Source: Cercophora sp. LCS_1 (lineage: Eukaryota > Ascomycota > Sordariomycetes > Sordariales > Lasiosphaeriaceae). Taken from it: a stretch of 64,000 nt of DNA. Made by a program: the position numbers and the translations under genes. Below, one piece after another: positions 54,395 through 64,000 of this stretch. The DNA lies in contig JAPZLL010000003.1 in the NCBI GenBank assembly GCA_036250225.1, forward strand, positions 186,001 through 250,000, given 5' to 3'. The notes below the pieces were generated by a model. It did no database searches, was not told the DNA's origin, and saw nothing but the letters and a program-made list of their open reading frames with translations. The first letter of the stretch is position 1, and the number at the start of each line of letters is the position of its first letter.

Positions 54395-56491
54395 TTAAGC
54401 GGGGGACTTGTTAGGGGGGGCGCCGCCTCCGTTCTGACGAGCGTCCTGGTTGCTGACCGAAAGGTTCCCGATGCCGGACGAGAGGAAAGCGAATGGGTCG
54501 TTCTCACCTTGCCCGTAGAAGTTGTTGCCAGGTCCGGCAGAGGCAGGACCATTGCCGGCAGACTGGAAAGCTGCCTCGGCGGCGCGGCTGTCAAAAGGGC
54601 CAGCCGAGTGGGATCCCGGGGCAGGACCAAAGTGGGTGTTCAACGACGACGGATAAGGGGCAGCGCCTCCACCCAAACCGGAGGGCAGGGCATACGTGCT
54701 GGGGGGTCCTCCGAACTGCTGGCCGCCATAGCCACCTCCGGAGTTGAATCCTCCAGCAGCGGAAGCAAAAGGTCCAGACCCGGGAGTCCCAGCCATAGAT
54801 CCCTGATTCATGCCATAGGACGAAGGAGTATCCATAGGCGAGGGATAGCCAGAGTCGGCAACAACAGCGGCGCCGGCGCGGCTAGCACCGCAACGAAGGC
54901 AGCAGACATTCTTAGCGAAGTTGTGGTAACCGCAAACTTCGTTGCCGCACTTCCAATCGCCAGCTCGGAAGGGGACAACGCCGGAACCGCCCATGCGACC
55001 GTGACCGCCACCATGGCCGTGATGACCGCCCATGTGGGGCGGAGGGGGCATCATGGTCGGGGGCCCATAGCCGTAGCCATAGCCCATCTCTCCGGTCGGG
55101 CCGGCGCTCACCGCAGGGAAGGAGCATCGGAAGCATGCGGTACGACGCTGGAAGTTCGAGAAGCCACAAGACGGGCATGTCCAGTCACCCGGACGAGGGC
55201 GGTTCTTGCTGGGCGGGAATGGGGTGAGGATATCGGCCGCACGGTCGAGCACGCGGCTGCTGGACGGGGCAACTTCAATCGCCTTTTCGTTGAGAGCGCG
55301 GCCGTTCATGCACAGGCTTTCGGCAGCCTGGAACGCGACGTGTTAGCACAAGATAACCACAGCATCTGGCTGAGCGGGGGTGAGGTTCTCAGAACACTTG
55401 AACGCACCTCCTCATGAGACGAAAAGACGGCGAAACCGGTGCCTGTAGGCTTGTGCTGCTCCGGGGTCCGCAGGGTCCAAAACGCAATGGGTCGACCACC
55501 AAACTGGGTGAACCAGCTCTCAAGCTCGGACTGGGTGGTATCGTGAGGAAGACCAGACATGTGAAGAACCTTGCTGCGCTCAGAAAGGAAAGCACGAACA
55601 TCGGCACGCGCATCCATGGGCCGGGTGAGGACATCGGGATGCTCATGGGCCGGCTGGGATTTACGGATCAGACCACGGAGAACACGAGCCAGCGTGACAG
55701 CCTCTTCCATGGCACGCCGAGGGGAGGCCGGGGCGAGTGCCTGGAGGTGGAAGGGCAGGTTGTGTTTGATCGGGGCGCTGGACTGGACGGCCTCGACTTC
55801 AAGGGCGGCACAGATGTTGGCGAGCGAGGAGGGCCCAAAGGGAAGGGACTCGGGATGGTGTTGTTGCCATCTTTGGTACTCGGTCCGCAGATCAAAGGTC
55901 CTGGAGTGCTGAAGGTAAGGGGGGAGCACAACAGCCTTATCACGGGCCTCCCGAGGAAGTTGGACACGCAGATCCCAGGCGTCAAGGGTGACGAATACGA
56001 AGTCGAGATTGGGGCCTGTCAGGTTTTCGGAGGCAAAAGCATCGAAGCGATTGATCGCGTCCCTGAAGGTGCCAGCGTTGCGGACATGCTCCCACGTCAG
56101 GGTCGTCAAACTTGCTACGGAGTCACCGTATCAGTAGCTACCCAGAGGCATTGATGCGGAGGATTGCCTAGCAGCTCCGGGCGAGAGGAGCCGACGACTT
56201 ACTGCACAGAGGTGTAATGGGCGTGTTGATCGGCTTGACAAGAACACTTTCCCGCGAGATCTGGTGGTGAAAAACAGCTTGTCAGAAACGGTTGCCCATG
56301 TGTCTTTTTTTACGGGGCCAGGTGCCAATGCCCACCTCCTCTAGTGTAGATGCGTCAAGCACAATCCAACCGAGCTCAATGACCTCCGCCGAGTCTTTTG
56401 TCACGTAGACTCCGTGCTCATCACACGTCGTTGCCACGTGGATCACCACATATCGGTCGATTTTGAGCGGCGGGTTTTGCTGAGTTGCCAT
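54395..56491 (-). CDS. NRP1: NRP1-type RNA-binding protein: exonuclease-like fold, RRM, two RanBP2 zinc fingers
   Basis: Four exons, 56491-56336, 56260-56203, 56114-55408 and 55327-54395 (introns 75, 88 and 80 nt), give 617 aa. Residues about 10-210 resemble an ERI1-type 3'-5' exonuclease domain (RYVVIHVATTCDEHG, VIELGWIVLDAS, SVLVKPINTPITPLC, LTTLTWEHV, FVFVTLDAWDLRVQLPREAR), but the metal-binding D-x-E of the first motif (DFEAT) reads HVATT. An RRM (about 250-330) has KVLHMSGLP and GTGFAVFSS. Two RanBP2-type fingers follow: DWTCPSCGFSNFQRR..CFRC (about 354) and DWKCGNEVCGYHNFAKN..CLRC (about 430). The tail is Gly/Ser-rich. This order matches yeast Nrp1, a stress-granule RNA-binding protein. 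RNA binding without nuclease activity is inferred. The start was set at the Met before TQQNPP; an upstream in-frame stretch lacks an ATG. Confidence 0.85.
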
Positions 56492-58900
56492 CACGGGCAA
56501 CTGCGTAGGCCGAGCTCGGGGCTTCGGCCACGAGGGACGAAAGTTGAATTTGAACAAAAGCTACCCTCGGGTGGGATAGCTATTTTCTTTGGACAAGGAT
56601 TGTCAGCAGGGCCGAAAATTGTGAGAATTGCACATGCAAAGGAGAAGGCCGTTCCTCAGGCTCGAGTGATGATGCGAAGGCTTGCGGCCACCCCGAACTT
56701 TTGTATCGGGAGCGGAGCTTGAGTTGCGAACCGGTGTTGAAAATATAAAGGGGGCTTACCGAAGCTGCAAAGGTCGGATAAAAAGAAGGCGCGAGGCAAT
56801 TGCAACAAGCTACTCGTTTCGATACACAAGATGCATACGATGAACGATGCCTCTTATTATGCCTGCTTGTACTGAATAGCGGCTTCACGACCCTTCGAAG
56901 TTGGGTGAAGGGGTGGAGTAGGAACGGGAGAAGGGGAAGGGGAACCGGAGGTTGGCGAGAAAAAAAGATGATGGCCCGTGGAGTGCCTCTGGTCGGGACT
57001 GCCCTGCTCGTTGTGGAGAGCGAAGGCCCTGTCACTCCTGCAAAGCGTGTGGATTGGGGACGTTTGATCCCGGCCTGGCCACCTCCATGCACGAATGCAC
57101 GCATCCCAGAGCAGGTGGTATTCCATGGTGACTGCCAATCTGGAAGCAGAGATGCCGAGTGCAAACTTATCAACCACTGGGACATAAAGCCAACGGCTTA
57201 CCCGATTCCTTTTGAATTCAAGCTGTTTGAGCTCTTTAAGCTTTACCATCGGCCCTCTTGGATGGGCAGCCACAGCGCGCCCGTGGTATGCGGCTTGGCG
57301 GCCATGAATAAGGTCCCTAACCTTACCTGTTCGCTGGGAGCAACACCTAACGGATGAGCGCGCCACCTCACGCACTGTCAACGGAATACCCGCGATTTTG
57401 CTTTCCGATGGTCTGAGGGGCAGCATCACATAATCAGTCACTCAAACATATCCTTCCCTCAAGGCAAGCTCCAAAATCCAAAGAAGCAGCAGCAACAGGC
57501 AGCCATGGTAACTGGTATGATTTGTCTCATCCAGGGCAAACGATAGTTGTTTCCGGGGAAGAGTTACAGGCTATCATGCAACACGCCATGGTTTTGCCGT
57601 GGCCTGGGTAGTCCCCGTCATAACTCGGTTCCAATCCGTTCGAATATTGATTGTCGATTGGATGCCGAAACCACCCAAATGGAACAAATGGAACAGACCG
57701 CCTGGGGGTCTCGGTGCGATGCCTTGATTGACACGGCGCACCAGTCTCCTGCTCGGTCCGACGAGGTCTACCATCTGCCGGGTTTGTGAAGCGGCAATGG
57801 TTGGGTAGTGGACTCCTCGACTCCTCCTCCTCCTCACACTCCCAGCTCCCTCACTTTTGCGATCCTCCTGTTGGCCGTGATAGATAAGGGGGAGTCGCCG
57901 GCCGCCGTACGCGCGAGCTTCTCGATCGGCCGGCCCACCCTCTCAAGCTCCGAGCTTGGCTACAATCCTGCTTGGGCAATGTGGACGACTCGCCATGGCG
58001 GATTGTCAGAATACTACACGTCGTTTCGCAGCCGACACCTGCCCAACTTCAGCCTCTTGCAGTTTGTGTGGCACAAACGGATGCTGATGCAGAGCTTGGA
58101 CGTGTGTCGGAGGGTCGGTATTCGACCCGCCCAGGGAAATGGCCCCTCGCGTTCCGGCTCGGCACGTCCTCAGACCAAACCCACACAGTGGCACGTTGAA
58201 GGGCTCGTAAATAACAAACACAACGTCTCCATCTTCAGGAACTTATTCCTCAGCGGTTTCTTGCATCATCATGCGGGTCCCCGGCCACCACCACACATAT
58301 AGGTACCAAGGCACCTTACTTGCCATTAGAGTCGTTGGGAGTTGCGACGGCTTTAGTTTTCTTGTGCCGGCAAGCCACCTGTAGAGCACAAGAATGTGTA
58401 TCTCAGACCTTACCATGCAATTGTGACGGACGAGTTTTGGATTATACTATATCCTCTATCAGTTTCCTCTCTGACCCCAAAATGTGTAAAGTATCCTGGG
58501 CTTCATTTTCGGACCTTCGTCTGTGTTCGTCAGCCAGAAACAGCGAACCCGGGTTTACCTGCACAACAGTCGTCGCCAGTGTCTGATGTCCCAGGCGTGT
58601 TATCGTCTGCGTTGCACCCCGCAGTCACCCCCGGGTATTTTCCCATTGTGAGCCGACTGCCGTCCAATGCTGACTCATGGGCCGCCTCCTCTTGAAAGGT
58701 TCGGATGCGGTGACTGTCATCGGATTGGTCCATGGCACGTGCGTTGTATGTACGTCATCAGCTCACAAACGGATGCGTTGGCTCAAGACTTGGGGCTTCC
58801 TCTTCCTTCCTACGCGGAAGCACTCAAACGCTCTTCATCCACGTGAGACACAGCTCCCAACAGGATATTCTGTATACTCAACTTCAAAGCAATACGCAAA
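56492..58900. other. Long gene-poor region upstream of NRP1-like and PMP3 genes
   Basis: About 2.4 kb with only short frames of random composition on both strands. It presumably contains the divergent promoters of the two neighbours. No tRNA, repeat family or transposon remnant was recognised. Confidence 0.45.
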
Positions 58901-59304
58901 ATGGGGGCTGCTTCCGCGATCCTCATCGTGCTGATCACGATACTTTGTCCGTTCCATGTCAGGTTCCCTTCCCTAGTTACGTATTGATGTGACTACAGTC
59001 CCTCCTCTCGGTGTGTACATGGTTGCCGGCTGCGGTGCGGATCTCTTCGTCAACATCTGCCTCACGATCCTTGGGTAGGCGAACTCGTTTCCTGTGTGGG
59101 AATGGACAAGTATTGACACTTATCGCCAGGGTGTTCCCCGGTCATCTTCACGCATTTTACGTGGAGTATGTGTACTTCGATCGCAGAGAGCAAGTTAAGA
59201 ACGGAGGACCATTCCCCTCTAGAGCTCCTGGCGTGTACAGCGAGAGAGTACAGACCGGCGGATACGGGTATGGAACAGTAGTTCAACCAACGCCAGGTTA
59301 CTAG
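58901..59304 (+). CDS. PMP3: Plasma membrane proteolipid 3 family protein (PMP3/UPF0057)
   Basis: Three exons, 58901-58946, 58999-59074 and 59130-59304 (introns 52 and 55 nt), give 98 aa. The spliced product reads ILIVLITILFPPLGVYMVAG, then CGADLFVNICLTILGVFPGH and LHAFYVEYVYFDRRE, the complete two-helix PMP3 pattern (PPLGV, CG.D...N..LT.LG..PG..HA.Y). The C-terminal 45 residues are hydrophilic and Gly/Tyr-rich, as in the longer filamentous-fungal members. The first donor is GTCCGT, weaker than consensus, but it is the only GT in phase with the conserved PPLGV. PMP3 proteins are small plasma-membrane proteolipids affecting membrane potential and salt tolerance, often stress-induced. No single open frame covers the gene, so automatic calling could miss it. 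Confidence 0.85.
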
Positions 59305-60371
59305 GCCGATCAACGGGGTGTGTATTTCAGCGCGGCTAAGACGCGGGCTGGGGTTGGTTGGCAATGGGCGAGGAACGTTGCGGACGACAAGGTACGGGTG
59401 TAAGTGGTAGGTTGAGTGAGCACTGGTTTTCAACGGGAAAGGGTCTCAACGACGGAAAAGAGAATCCCCATCAAGGTCGCGATATTAAGTTGTGACATCT
59501 AGTACCTAAAAGAAGATCAAGATCACCAGTACCAATAATTGTGATGGCATCGTGAAGAGGGCGTGTTGAGCACTCGGGCCTCCGGTCTGGTCGCAGCAAA
59601 CGAACGGGGGCGACAATGGTAGGATGGCCAGGCAATGTCACGGGTGTTTGGCACCGTGTCTTCACCAGATCGAAGTCGTTTAGAACTGAGCAGACAGGAT
59701 GGATGGCCGACTCTATTGCCATGGGATGAAGTCGGGACTTGGAGGTAATCAGGGCTTAGGCAGTGGACGGGACAAGGTTAAATGGGTGCTCTTGGTGGAT
59801 TCGGCGCCCAAGCCGTTCCACCAGTCGAGGCCGGCTCGACCCCGCCTCGTTGTCCACTCCCTGCACGGGAGCTGCAAGTGCTCCCCAAATCACCCTTTGA
59901 ACGACAGCCACGACTGCTCTGCAGAAACGCAGCCGCTGCCATCCAATGGATGAAGCGACTAACTTTCTGACCATCCCCTCTCAACGCGGCGAGCCAGTGA
60001 GGTCGCTGGAAGCAGAATAAAGAAGGAAGATCTGGAGCAGAAATTGCGCGCCCTCCAATCTCGCAATTGCAATATTGACGGTCCCTCTGGCGGGACAAGA
60101 CCGATTCAGCGACACCAGTCGCCCACGTCAACATCAAGTCAATCCACGTGTCGCAGAGAACCCGCGAGGCCTGGATCGTCCGCCGCTGCATTTTTTTTTT
60201 CGCACTGCGCGGCATCGTTGAGAACCCGGGGCACGCAGCTGTCCAACGACCATGTCGTCCTCATCCCGGCCCTGATCCTTACCCAGTCCGCCGCCATCAC
60301 TGCGAACCCTCCACGAGCCACCACGACATACTGCATGCTGCGGCCCAAGCACGTTCTCCGATCTGGCCAAC
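59305..60371. other. Intergenic between PMP3 and the 595-aa protein gene
   Basis: About 1.1 kb with short frames only; includes a T10 run near 60190. Likely promoter and leader of the downstream gene. Confidence 0.4.
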
Positions 60372-62159
60372 ATGTATTTATACGGCAAACCACAGGAACC
60401 TCGCCCGGGGTGCGCAAATGCAGAGCAGGACTCTGTTCATGGCGAACAGCACTCGTCGTCCCCAGGACCCACCCTTCACATTCAGGGCCCGTTGACCGTG
60501 CCTCTCCCTTCCACTTCATCGACCTCTCCCTCTGCAGCGCAGACAGCGAAGTCTCAGCTACCGGAGCTGGGCCCAAGGCCTAGAAGAAACTCCCATCCCG
60601 TCAACTTCCCATTCCCGCCGCTGTTTCAGGCAAACACTTCCTCCACGTCTCTGGTTCCGTCAACCGCTGAAGGCAGACCAATACCTCTCGACGACACCAC
60701 GGCCGCTCATCGTACCTCTGCACTCCAGAAACTCAACAGCACATACCCGTCCGAAGTACGACGCCACCGCTACGCCAAAAGCGCCGGGGCCCAGAGCAGC
60801 ACCTATTCCCAGCCTGTCCTCGTACGCACTTACACTGGCTTGCCCCCGCCGCAAACACCCCACGGCGGTCGCAGCTCCCTATATCGACCTTCCAGCAGCA
60901 ACCGAGGCGGCTCTAGACGGGTTCCATTGCCAGTGCCATCGAGACAAGGCACGACCAGCCTCTCTAGCAAGCCCATTCAACCCGCACTGAGCGGCGTTGA
61001 GAACAGCGGCTCAACCACCGGGTGGCAGGCAGATGAAAGCATGGACCGACCGAGCGGCCAAAGCGTGCCACGCCACAAACCGGCAAAGAGCGCTGGAAAA
61101 TTGCCGATTCCACTACCACTGCCCATGTCTCTCCCGTGGCAATGGTCTTCGACTCCTGGACGCCCAGATCCCGATGTGACAAGGCTACCCCCACTGGAAG
61201 CGTTTTCCTTCAAGGGCATCATGGCCGATGTACAAGCCAGAGGTGCCGACGGCGGAATCAGCGCCGACCTTGACCGCATTGCCGAAATATGCGCACGCTC
61301 GCGGTACAGCTTAAGCAACCAATACGAAGTACATGTCGCTCCGCATGGATCAGGCCAGTCCTTCGTGATAAACAGCTCCGTGTCGGGACAGAGGAGGAAC
61401 CATGGGGGCCCAACCTTGCAGGCATTCAGTTTTGATGACGACGATAGCGTTGCCCGCTCACATCGGAAACGAAGAAGTGGAGGCCGACGGAAGAGCGTCG
61501 CCTATGGCACGCTAGAAACCATCATGTCGTCAAGTCGGTCCTCGGAGGAAGACAAGTCCAAGAAGAAGCCTGCCGCTGAGATTACTAGTGAGGTCCGGGG
61601 TAGAGCCTCGAGGAAGAACTGGGACAGCTCGACAGGTTCGGGCTCAGGCTCGAAATCGGGATCAATAGGGATTGAGGTCGGAGGTCATCGCAGGTCCGGC
61701 CAGCAAAGCGGCTCTGATGAGCAAACCTCCAAGGTGATGCTCGCCCGGAAAAAATCAGCATCGTTTGCTACAGCCATCATCGATAGTGGCCGCAGTGTCG
61801 GCAAGAACGAGGCCGCTTCTGCTCTCATCAGCGAACCCGCCCTACCCCAAACATCAAACACAAATCTTGGTGTCAGAACCACCCCAGGCCACGAATCCGA
61901 CAGAGAGGGCTCTAATGGTAGCAGAGCGATCTCACCAGAACAGCAAATTGAAGTGCACCTTGCTGACGACCTGCCTCATCAAGAGGAAGCAAAGACCTCC
62001 GGTGGAGGATGGAGTAGTTGGATTCCCTGGAGGCAACAACCCAAAAGTACGACCGATGGCTCGCTGAGCCGCGACACGGCTAGCTACGCAGAAGGAAGCC
62101 TCAGACAGCTTCTTAAGTCAGTCGATGTGACTTCGGACAAGGGTAGAGCAACCGATTGA
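60372..62159 (+). CDS. Unrecognised 595-aa low-complexity protein
   Basis: Single open frame. Most of the sequence is disordered: Pro/Ser/Thr-rich to about residue 270, then a short ordered-looking patch (FSFKGIMADVQARGADGGIS, followed by ADLDRIAEICARSRYSLSN, about 277-315), a basic stretch (RSHRKRRSGGRRKSV) that could be a nuclear localisation signal, Gly/Ser runs (TGSGSGSKSGS), and a Trp-rich motif near the end (GGGWSSWIPWRQQ) followed by a short helix (GSLRQLLKSV). The ordered patch and the terminal motif look like conserved islands typical of fungal-specific proteins. I do not recognise a family and give no function. The start is the first ATG of the frame with suitable context (CAACATGT), but upstream exons cannot be excluded. 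Confidence 0.7.
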   Translation: MYLYGKPQEPRPGCANAEQDSVHGEQHSSSPGPTLHIQGPLTVPLPSTSSTSPSAAQTAKSQLPELGPRPRRNSHPVNFPFPPLFQANTSSTSLVPSTAEGRPIPLDDTTAAHRTSALQKLNSTYPSEVRRHRYAKSAGAQSSTYSQPVLVRTYTGLPPPQTPHGGRSSLYRPSSSNRGGSRRVPLPVPSRQGTTSLSSKPIQPALSGVENSGSTTGWQADESMDRPSGQSVPRHKPAKSAGKLPIPLPLPMSLPWQWSSTPGRPDPDVTRLPPLEAFSFKGIMADVQARGADGGISADLDRIAEICARSRYSLSNQYEVHVAPHGSGQSFVINSSVSGQRRNHGGPTLQAFSFDDDDSVARSHRKRRSGGRRKSVAYGTLETIMSSSRSSEEDKSKKKPAAEITSEVRGRASRKNWDSSTGSGSGSKSGSIGIEVGGHRRSGQQSGSDEQTSKVMLARKKSASFATAIIDSGRSVGKNEAASALISEPALPQTSNTNLGVRTTPGHESDREGSNGSRAISPEQQIEVHLADDLPHQEEAKTSGGGWSSWIPWRQQPKSTTDGSLSRDTASYAEGSLRQLLKSVDVTSDKGRATD

Positions 62160-62896
62160 GAGAGGCAACTGTGCTGAATTGAGTGGTTGAACTGTCAAGA
62201 TATGGATTGGAGGCTATATTTTCCAGGAAGCTTGACGGAATTGGTCGGAGAAGGGGATCCTTTTTTTTTTTTTTTTTGCTCATATACATATACCCAATTG
62301 CGTTTTTGGTTATTTCCTTACTCTATCCCGGCCAGGATTACCTGGGAAAGCAAGACAAGGCTGCTCCGCACAGATTTGGCAGAGATTTATATTCAACGAT
62401 CTTTATGTTATGATATGAATTCAGCACGAGATAAGGATCTGGTTGGTTTCTGGGCAAGGCACGGGTCTAGAAAAACAGTGCTGTGGAGGCAGTGCACCAA
62501 AAATGGTCCATTGTATTCAATATGGCCACGACGGGTATGAGAATGAGACGCTACGTTTCTCGCAGTGAGTTGCCTGAGGCTCAAGGATGTTGTGGAATGG
62601 ACATGTCTTGTGACTTTTGATGACGCTCACCAAAGCAAAAGAAGAACCGGGTCACGTGAGCTCGCGTTGCTTGTCCTTGCCCATAGTTGCCCCACCTACC
62701 CATCGCATCCCGCGACCCGTGTCGTCCCATGAATGCTGCCCTTCTCCTACACCCAACCCTCCTCATCCGCACGCATTGCATATGCCCTGTCGCGCATACA
62801 TCTCATACGACCAAACCTAGTTCCTAACCTCTCCACCCCTATCGAGCATCGAGCAAGCACGCAAGCAAGCGAGCGACACAGCTCCCGACCGACACG
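62160..62896. other. Intergenic upstream of the 179-aa protein gene
   Basis: About 0.7 kb with a T17 run (62261-62277). No coding frame of interest. Confidence 0.4.
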
Positions 62897-63492
62897 ATGA
62901 ACGACCGCCACGGCGCCCCTCCGCAGCGCGGACTACCCCCCGGAATAGCTAAGAGCTCCTCCCGCAATGGTCTCGCAACAGGCCCGCCATCCACCAGCGT
63001 CCGCCGAAACCTCTTCCAGAGCCAGCTGACGCGCCGTCCAACCGCCGGCTCGACATCCTCCGCATCTACCTCCGACACCCTACGTCTTGACAATGTCGAC
63101 CTGCACCTGCCTCCGCCGGTCGAAGCGGAAGCGTACCTGGATATTGTGATCCGCGATAAGAACGGGGAGATCGAGCTGGGGGATCCGCCGACGCCGTCTG
63201 GATTCGTGGATGACGTCGACGAGGCGGCGGCGGCTCAGATGGATGCGACACAAGAGGGGGAGAGGGAGCGGTTGCGGTTGACGGAGGCGGTTAAGGAGTG
63301 GAGGGGGGAAAAGGCTGGGTTTGGACGGCCTGAAGGTGAGTTACGCTGAAAGGAGCAAGTGGTGCGCTTTTGTTAACTCATGGGGTTGCAGAGCTACTAG
63401 ACGCGGTCAAGGCAAGTCTGAGGCAAAAGGTTGCCGCGTTGGCAGAAGACAATTGGATGTTTGAGCGGGAGGAATTGCCTCGTCATCAGTAA
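62897..63492 (+). CDS. Unrecognised 179-aa protein
   Basis: Exon 1 (62897-63335) and exon 2 (63392-63492) flank a 56-nt intron (GTGAGT donor, TGTTAACT branch, TTGCAG acceptor, phase 1). The first 60 residues are Pro/Ser/Arg-rich and probably disordered. A segment around residues 60-85 (LRLDNVDLHLPPPVEAEAYL) precedes an acidic region (DDVDEAAAAQMDATQEGERE) and a C-terminal helix completed by exon 2 (ELLDAVKASLRQKVAALAED, then NWMFE). The terminal helix with the Trp motif looks like an interaction segment. I do not recognise the family. It is convergent with GET4, with 105 bp between the stop codons. Confidence 0.75.
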
Positions 63493-63597
63493 AAAGGCTT
63501 CGTTCACGGGCTTTTGCTCTTATCTGGGCGCTTCAAACTCCTTACATTTCCATCGAACCTATCCGCAGCGCTGGGCTGATGTCGGAATGGCAGCTAC

Positions 63598-64000
63598 TCA
63601 GTCCAAGCCTTCGGCTGCAGGCCCCTCGACCCTCCGAGCCGCTGGCCTGCCGGGAGCACCGCCCATTCCTCCCAGTCCTCCTCCGCCGAACAAGCTCCCC
63701 ATCATATCCATCAGTGGGTTGCTCTGCCTCGGCCGTTGGATGTTGAAGTACATCTCGGCGATCATCTCCAGCGCCGTATCCCACGCACCCCCCAGCTCGT
63801 TGATATGCGGGGCATATTTAGCCCGAAGTTGCCTGTACAAATCGGGTGTGCCCTTTTGCACCGCGAGTAGGAGCAGACTGAGGAAATTGAGAAGAGGGAG
63901 ACTAGGGAAGATGCGAACGTCAGAGCTCTGGGAACTGACGTCTTGCACGACAAGACTCTTGTTTCCTTCCCTCAGTGTGCTGATGAATGCTCGGTAAGAA
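63598..64000 (-). CDS. GET4: GET4/TRC35 homologue, C-terminal part (runs off the right edge)
   Basis: The minus-strand frame is open from the window edge to TGA at 63598-63600; the 5' part lies beyond 64000. The visible 134 residues include YRAFISTLREGNKSLVVQDV, IFPSLPLLNFLSLLLLAVQK, LYRQLRAKYAPHI and a terminal PRQSNPLMDMMGSLFGGGG, the conserved end of the GET4 (DUF410) alpha-solenoid. GET4 with GET5 hands tail-anchored proteins from SGT2 to GET3 in the cytosol for insertion into the ER. The tail after SLFGGGG is Gly/Pro/Ala-rich and weakly conserved. No intron is needed within the visible part. Confidence 0.88.
   Translation of the reverse strand, partial: SYRAFISTLREGNKSLVVQDVSSQSSDVRIFPSLPLLNFLSLLLLAVQKGTPDLYRQLRAKYAPHINELGGAWDTALEMIAEMYFNIQRPRQSNPLMDMMGSLFGGGGLGGMGGAPGRPAARRVEGPAAEGLD

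Noticed and set aside
53614..54630. 338-codon minus-strand frame downstream of the NRP1-like gene
   Set aside because: Partly out-of-frame with the verified last exon and ends in low-quality sequence; treated as 3' UTR.
54509..55417. 302-codon plus-strand open frame opposite the NRP1-like last exon
   Set aside because: Mirror of a Gly-rich coding exon; Ala/Gly/Arg-rich translation without motifs.
1..64000. Biosynthetic cluster, transposon, CRISPR or horizontally transferred island
   Set aside because: No transposase, reverse transcriptase, polyketide/peptide synthase, repeat array or compositional shift was seen; the genes are dispersed housekeeping functions.

Overview
The window is nuclear DNA of a filamentous ascomycete, most likely a Sordariomycete (possibly Sordariales). 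This rests on dense single-copy genes on both strands, about 33 short spliceosomal introns (mostly 47-98 nt, GT..CTAAC/CTGAC..AG), balanced base composition, and protein families typical of Pezizomycotina (NPF/HAT2, TRS120/hypA, an SPT21/Ams2-type GATA factor, an ATF-class bZIP, POM34, NRP1-type RNA-binding protein). I see no transposon, CRISPR array, rRNA or secondary-metabolite cluster. The species call is an inference.

Left part (1-20 kb): an ECM14-type metallocarboxypeptidase pseudoenzyme (-) diverges from an unrecognised 339-aa basic protein (+). A broken or oddly spliced membrane-protein locus follows near 4.0-4.8 kb, then a GPI-anchored PEBP-family protein, an AIFM2/FSP1-like FAD oxidoreductase, the large SPT21/Ams2-like GATA factor, RPA3 (-), an ATF/CREB bZIP with upstream ORFs in its leader, and an intron-containing tRNA-Phe(GAA) (-).

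Middle part (20-42.5 kb): TRS120 (TRAPPII), a triose-phosphate-transporter-family carrier with a 6-nt microexon, the ER-anchored deubiquitinase UBP1, ALB1 (60S ribosome biogenesis), a membrane AMP-binding protein with a degraded ATP-binding loop, nucleoporin POM34, an epoxide-hydrolase-like protein lacking its catalytic His, HID1 (Golgi/secretory), and the signal peptidase subunit SPC3.

Right part (42.5-64 kb): XRN1 (cytoplasmic 5'-3' mRNA decay), divergent from HAT2 (histone H4 chaperone/HAT-B subunit); a large acidic F-box-like protein with a 30-Glu tract; an NRP1-type protein (decayed exonuclease fold, RRM, two RanBP2 zinc fingers); a PMP3 proteolipid; two unrecognised proteins; and the 3' part of GET4 running off the right edge.

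The genes are mainly housekeeping functions in membrane traffic (TRS120, HID1, SPC3, GET4, UBP1), RNA metabolism (XRN1, NRP1, ALB1) and chromatin/histone supply (SPT21, HAT2, RPA3), arranged as independent units, often as divergent pairs sharing 0.4-0.8 kb promoters. I do not see a novel operon-like system. The more unusual features are four proteins whose enzyme motifs are visibly decayed, several extreme splice architectures (6-nt microexon, 5-nt first coding exon, a GC-AG intron, three stop-free 3n introns), and a 69-codon in-frame extension after the HAT2 stop codon.
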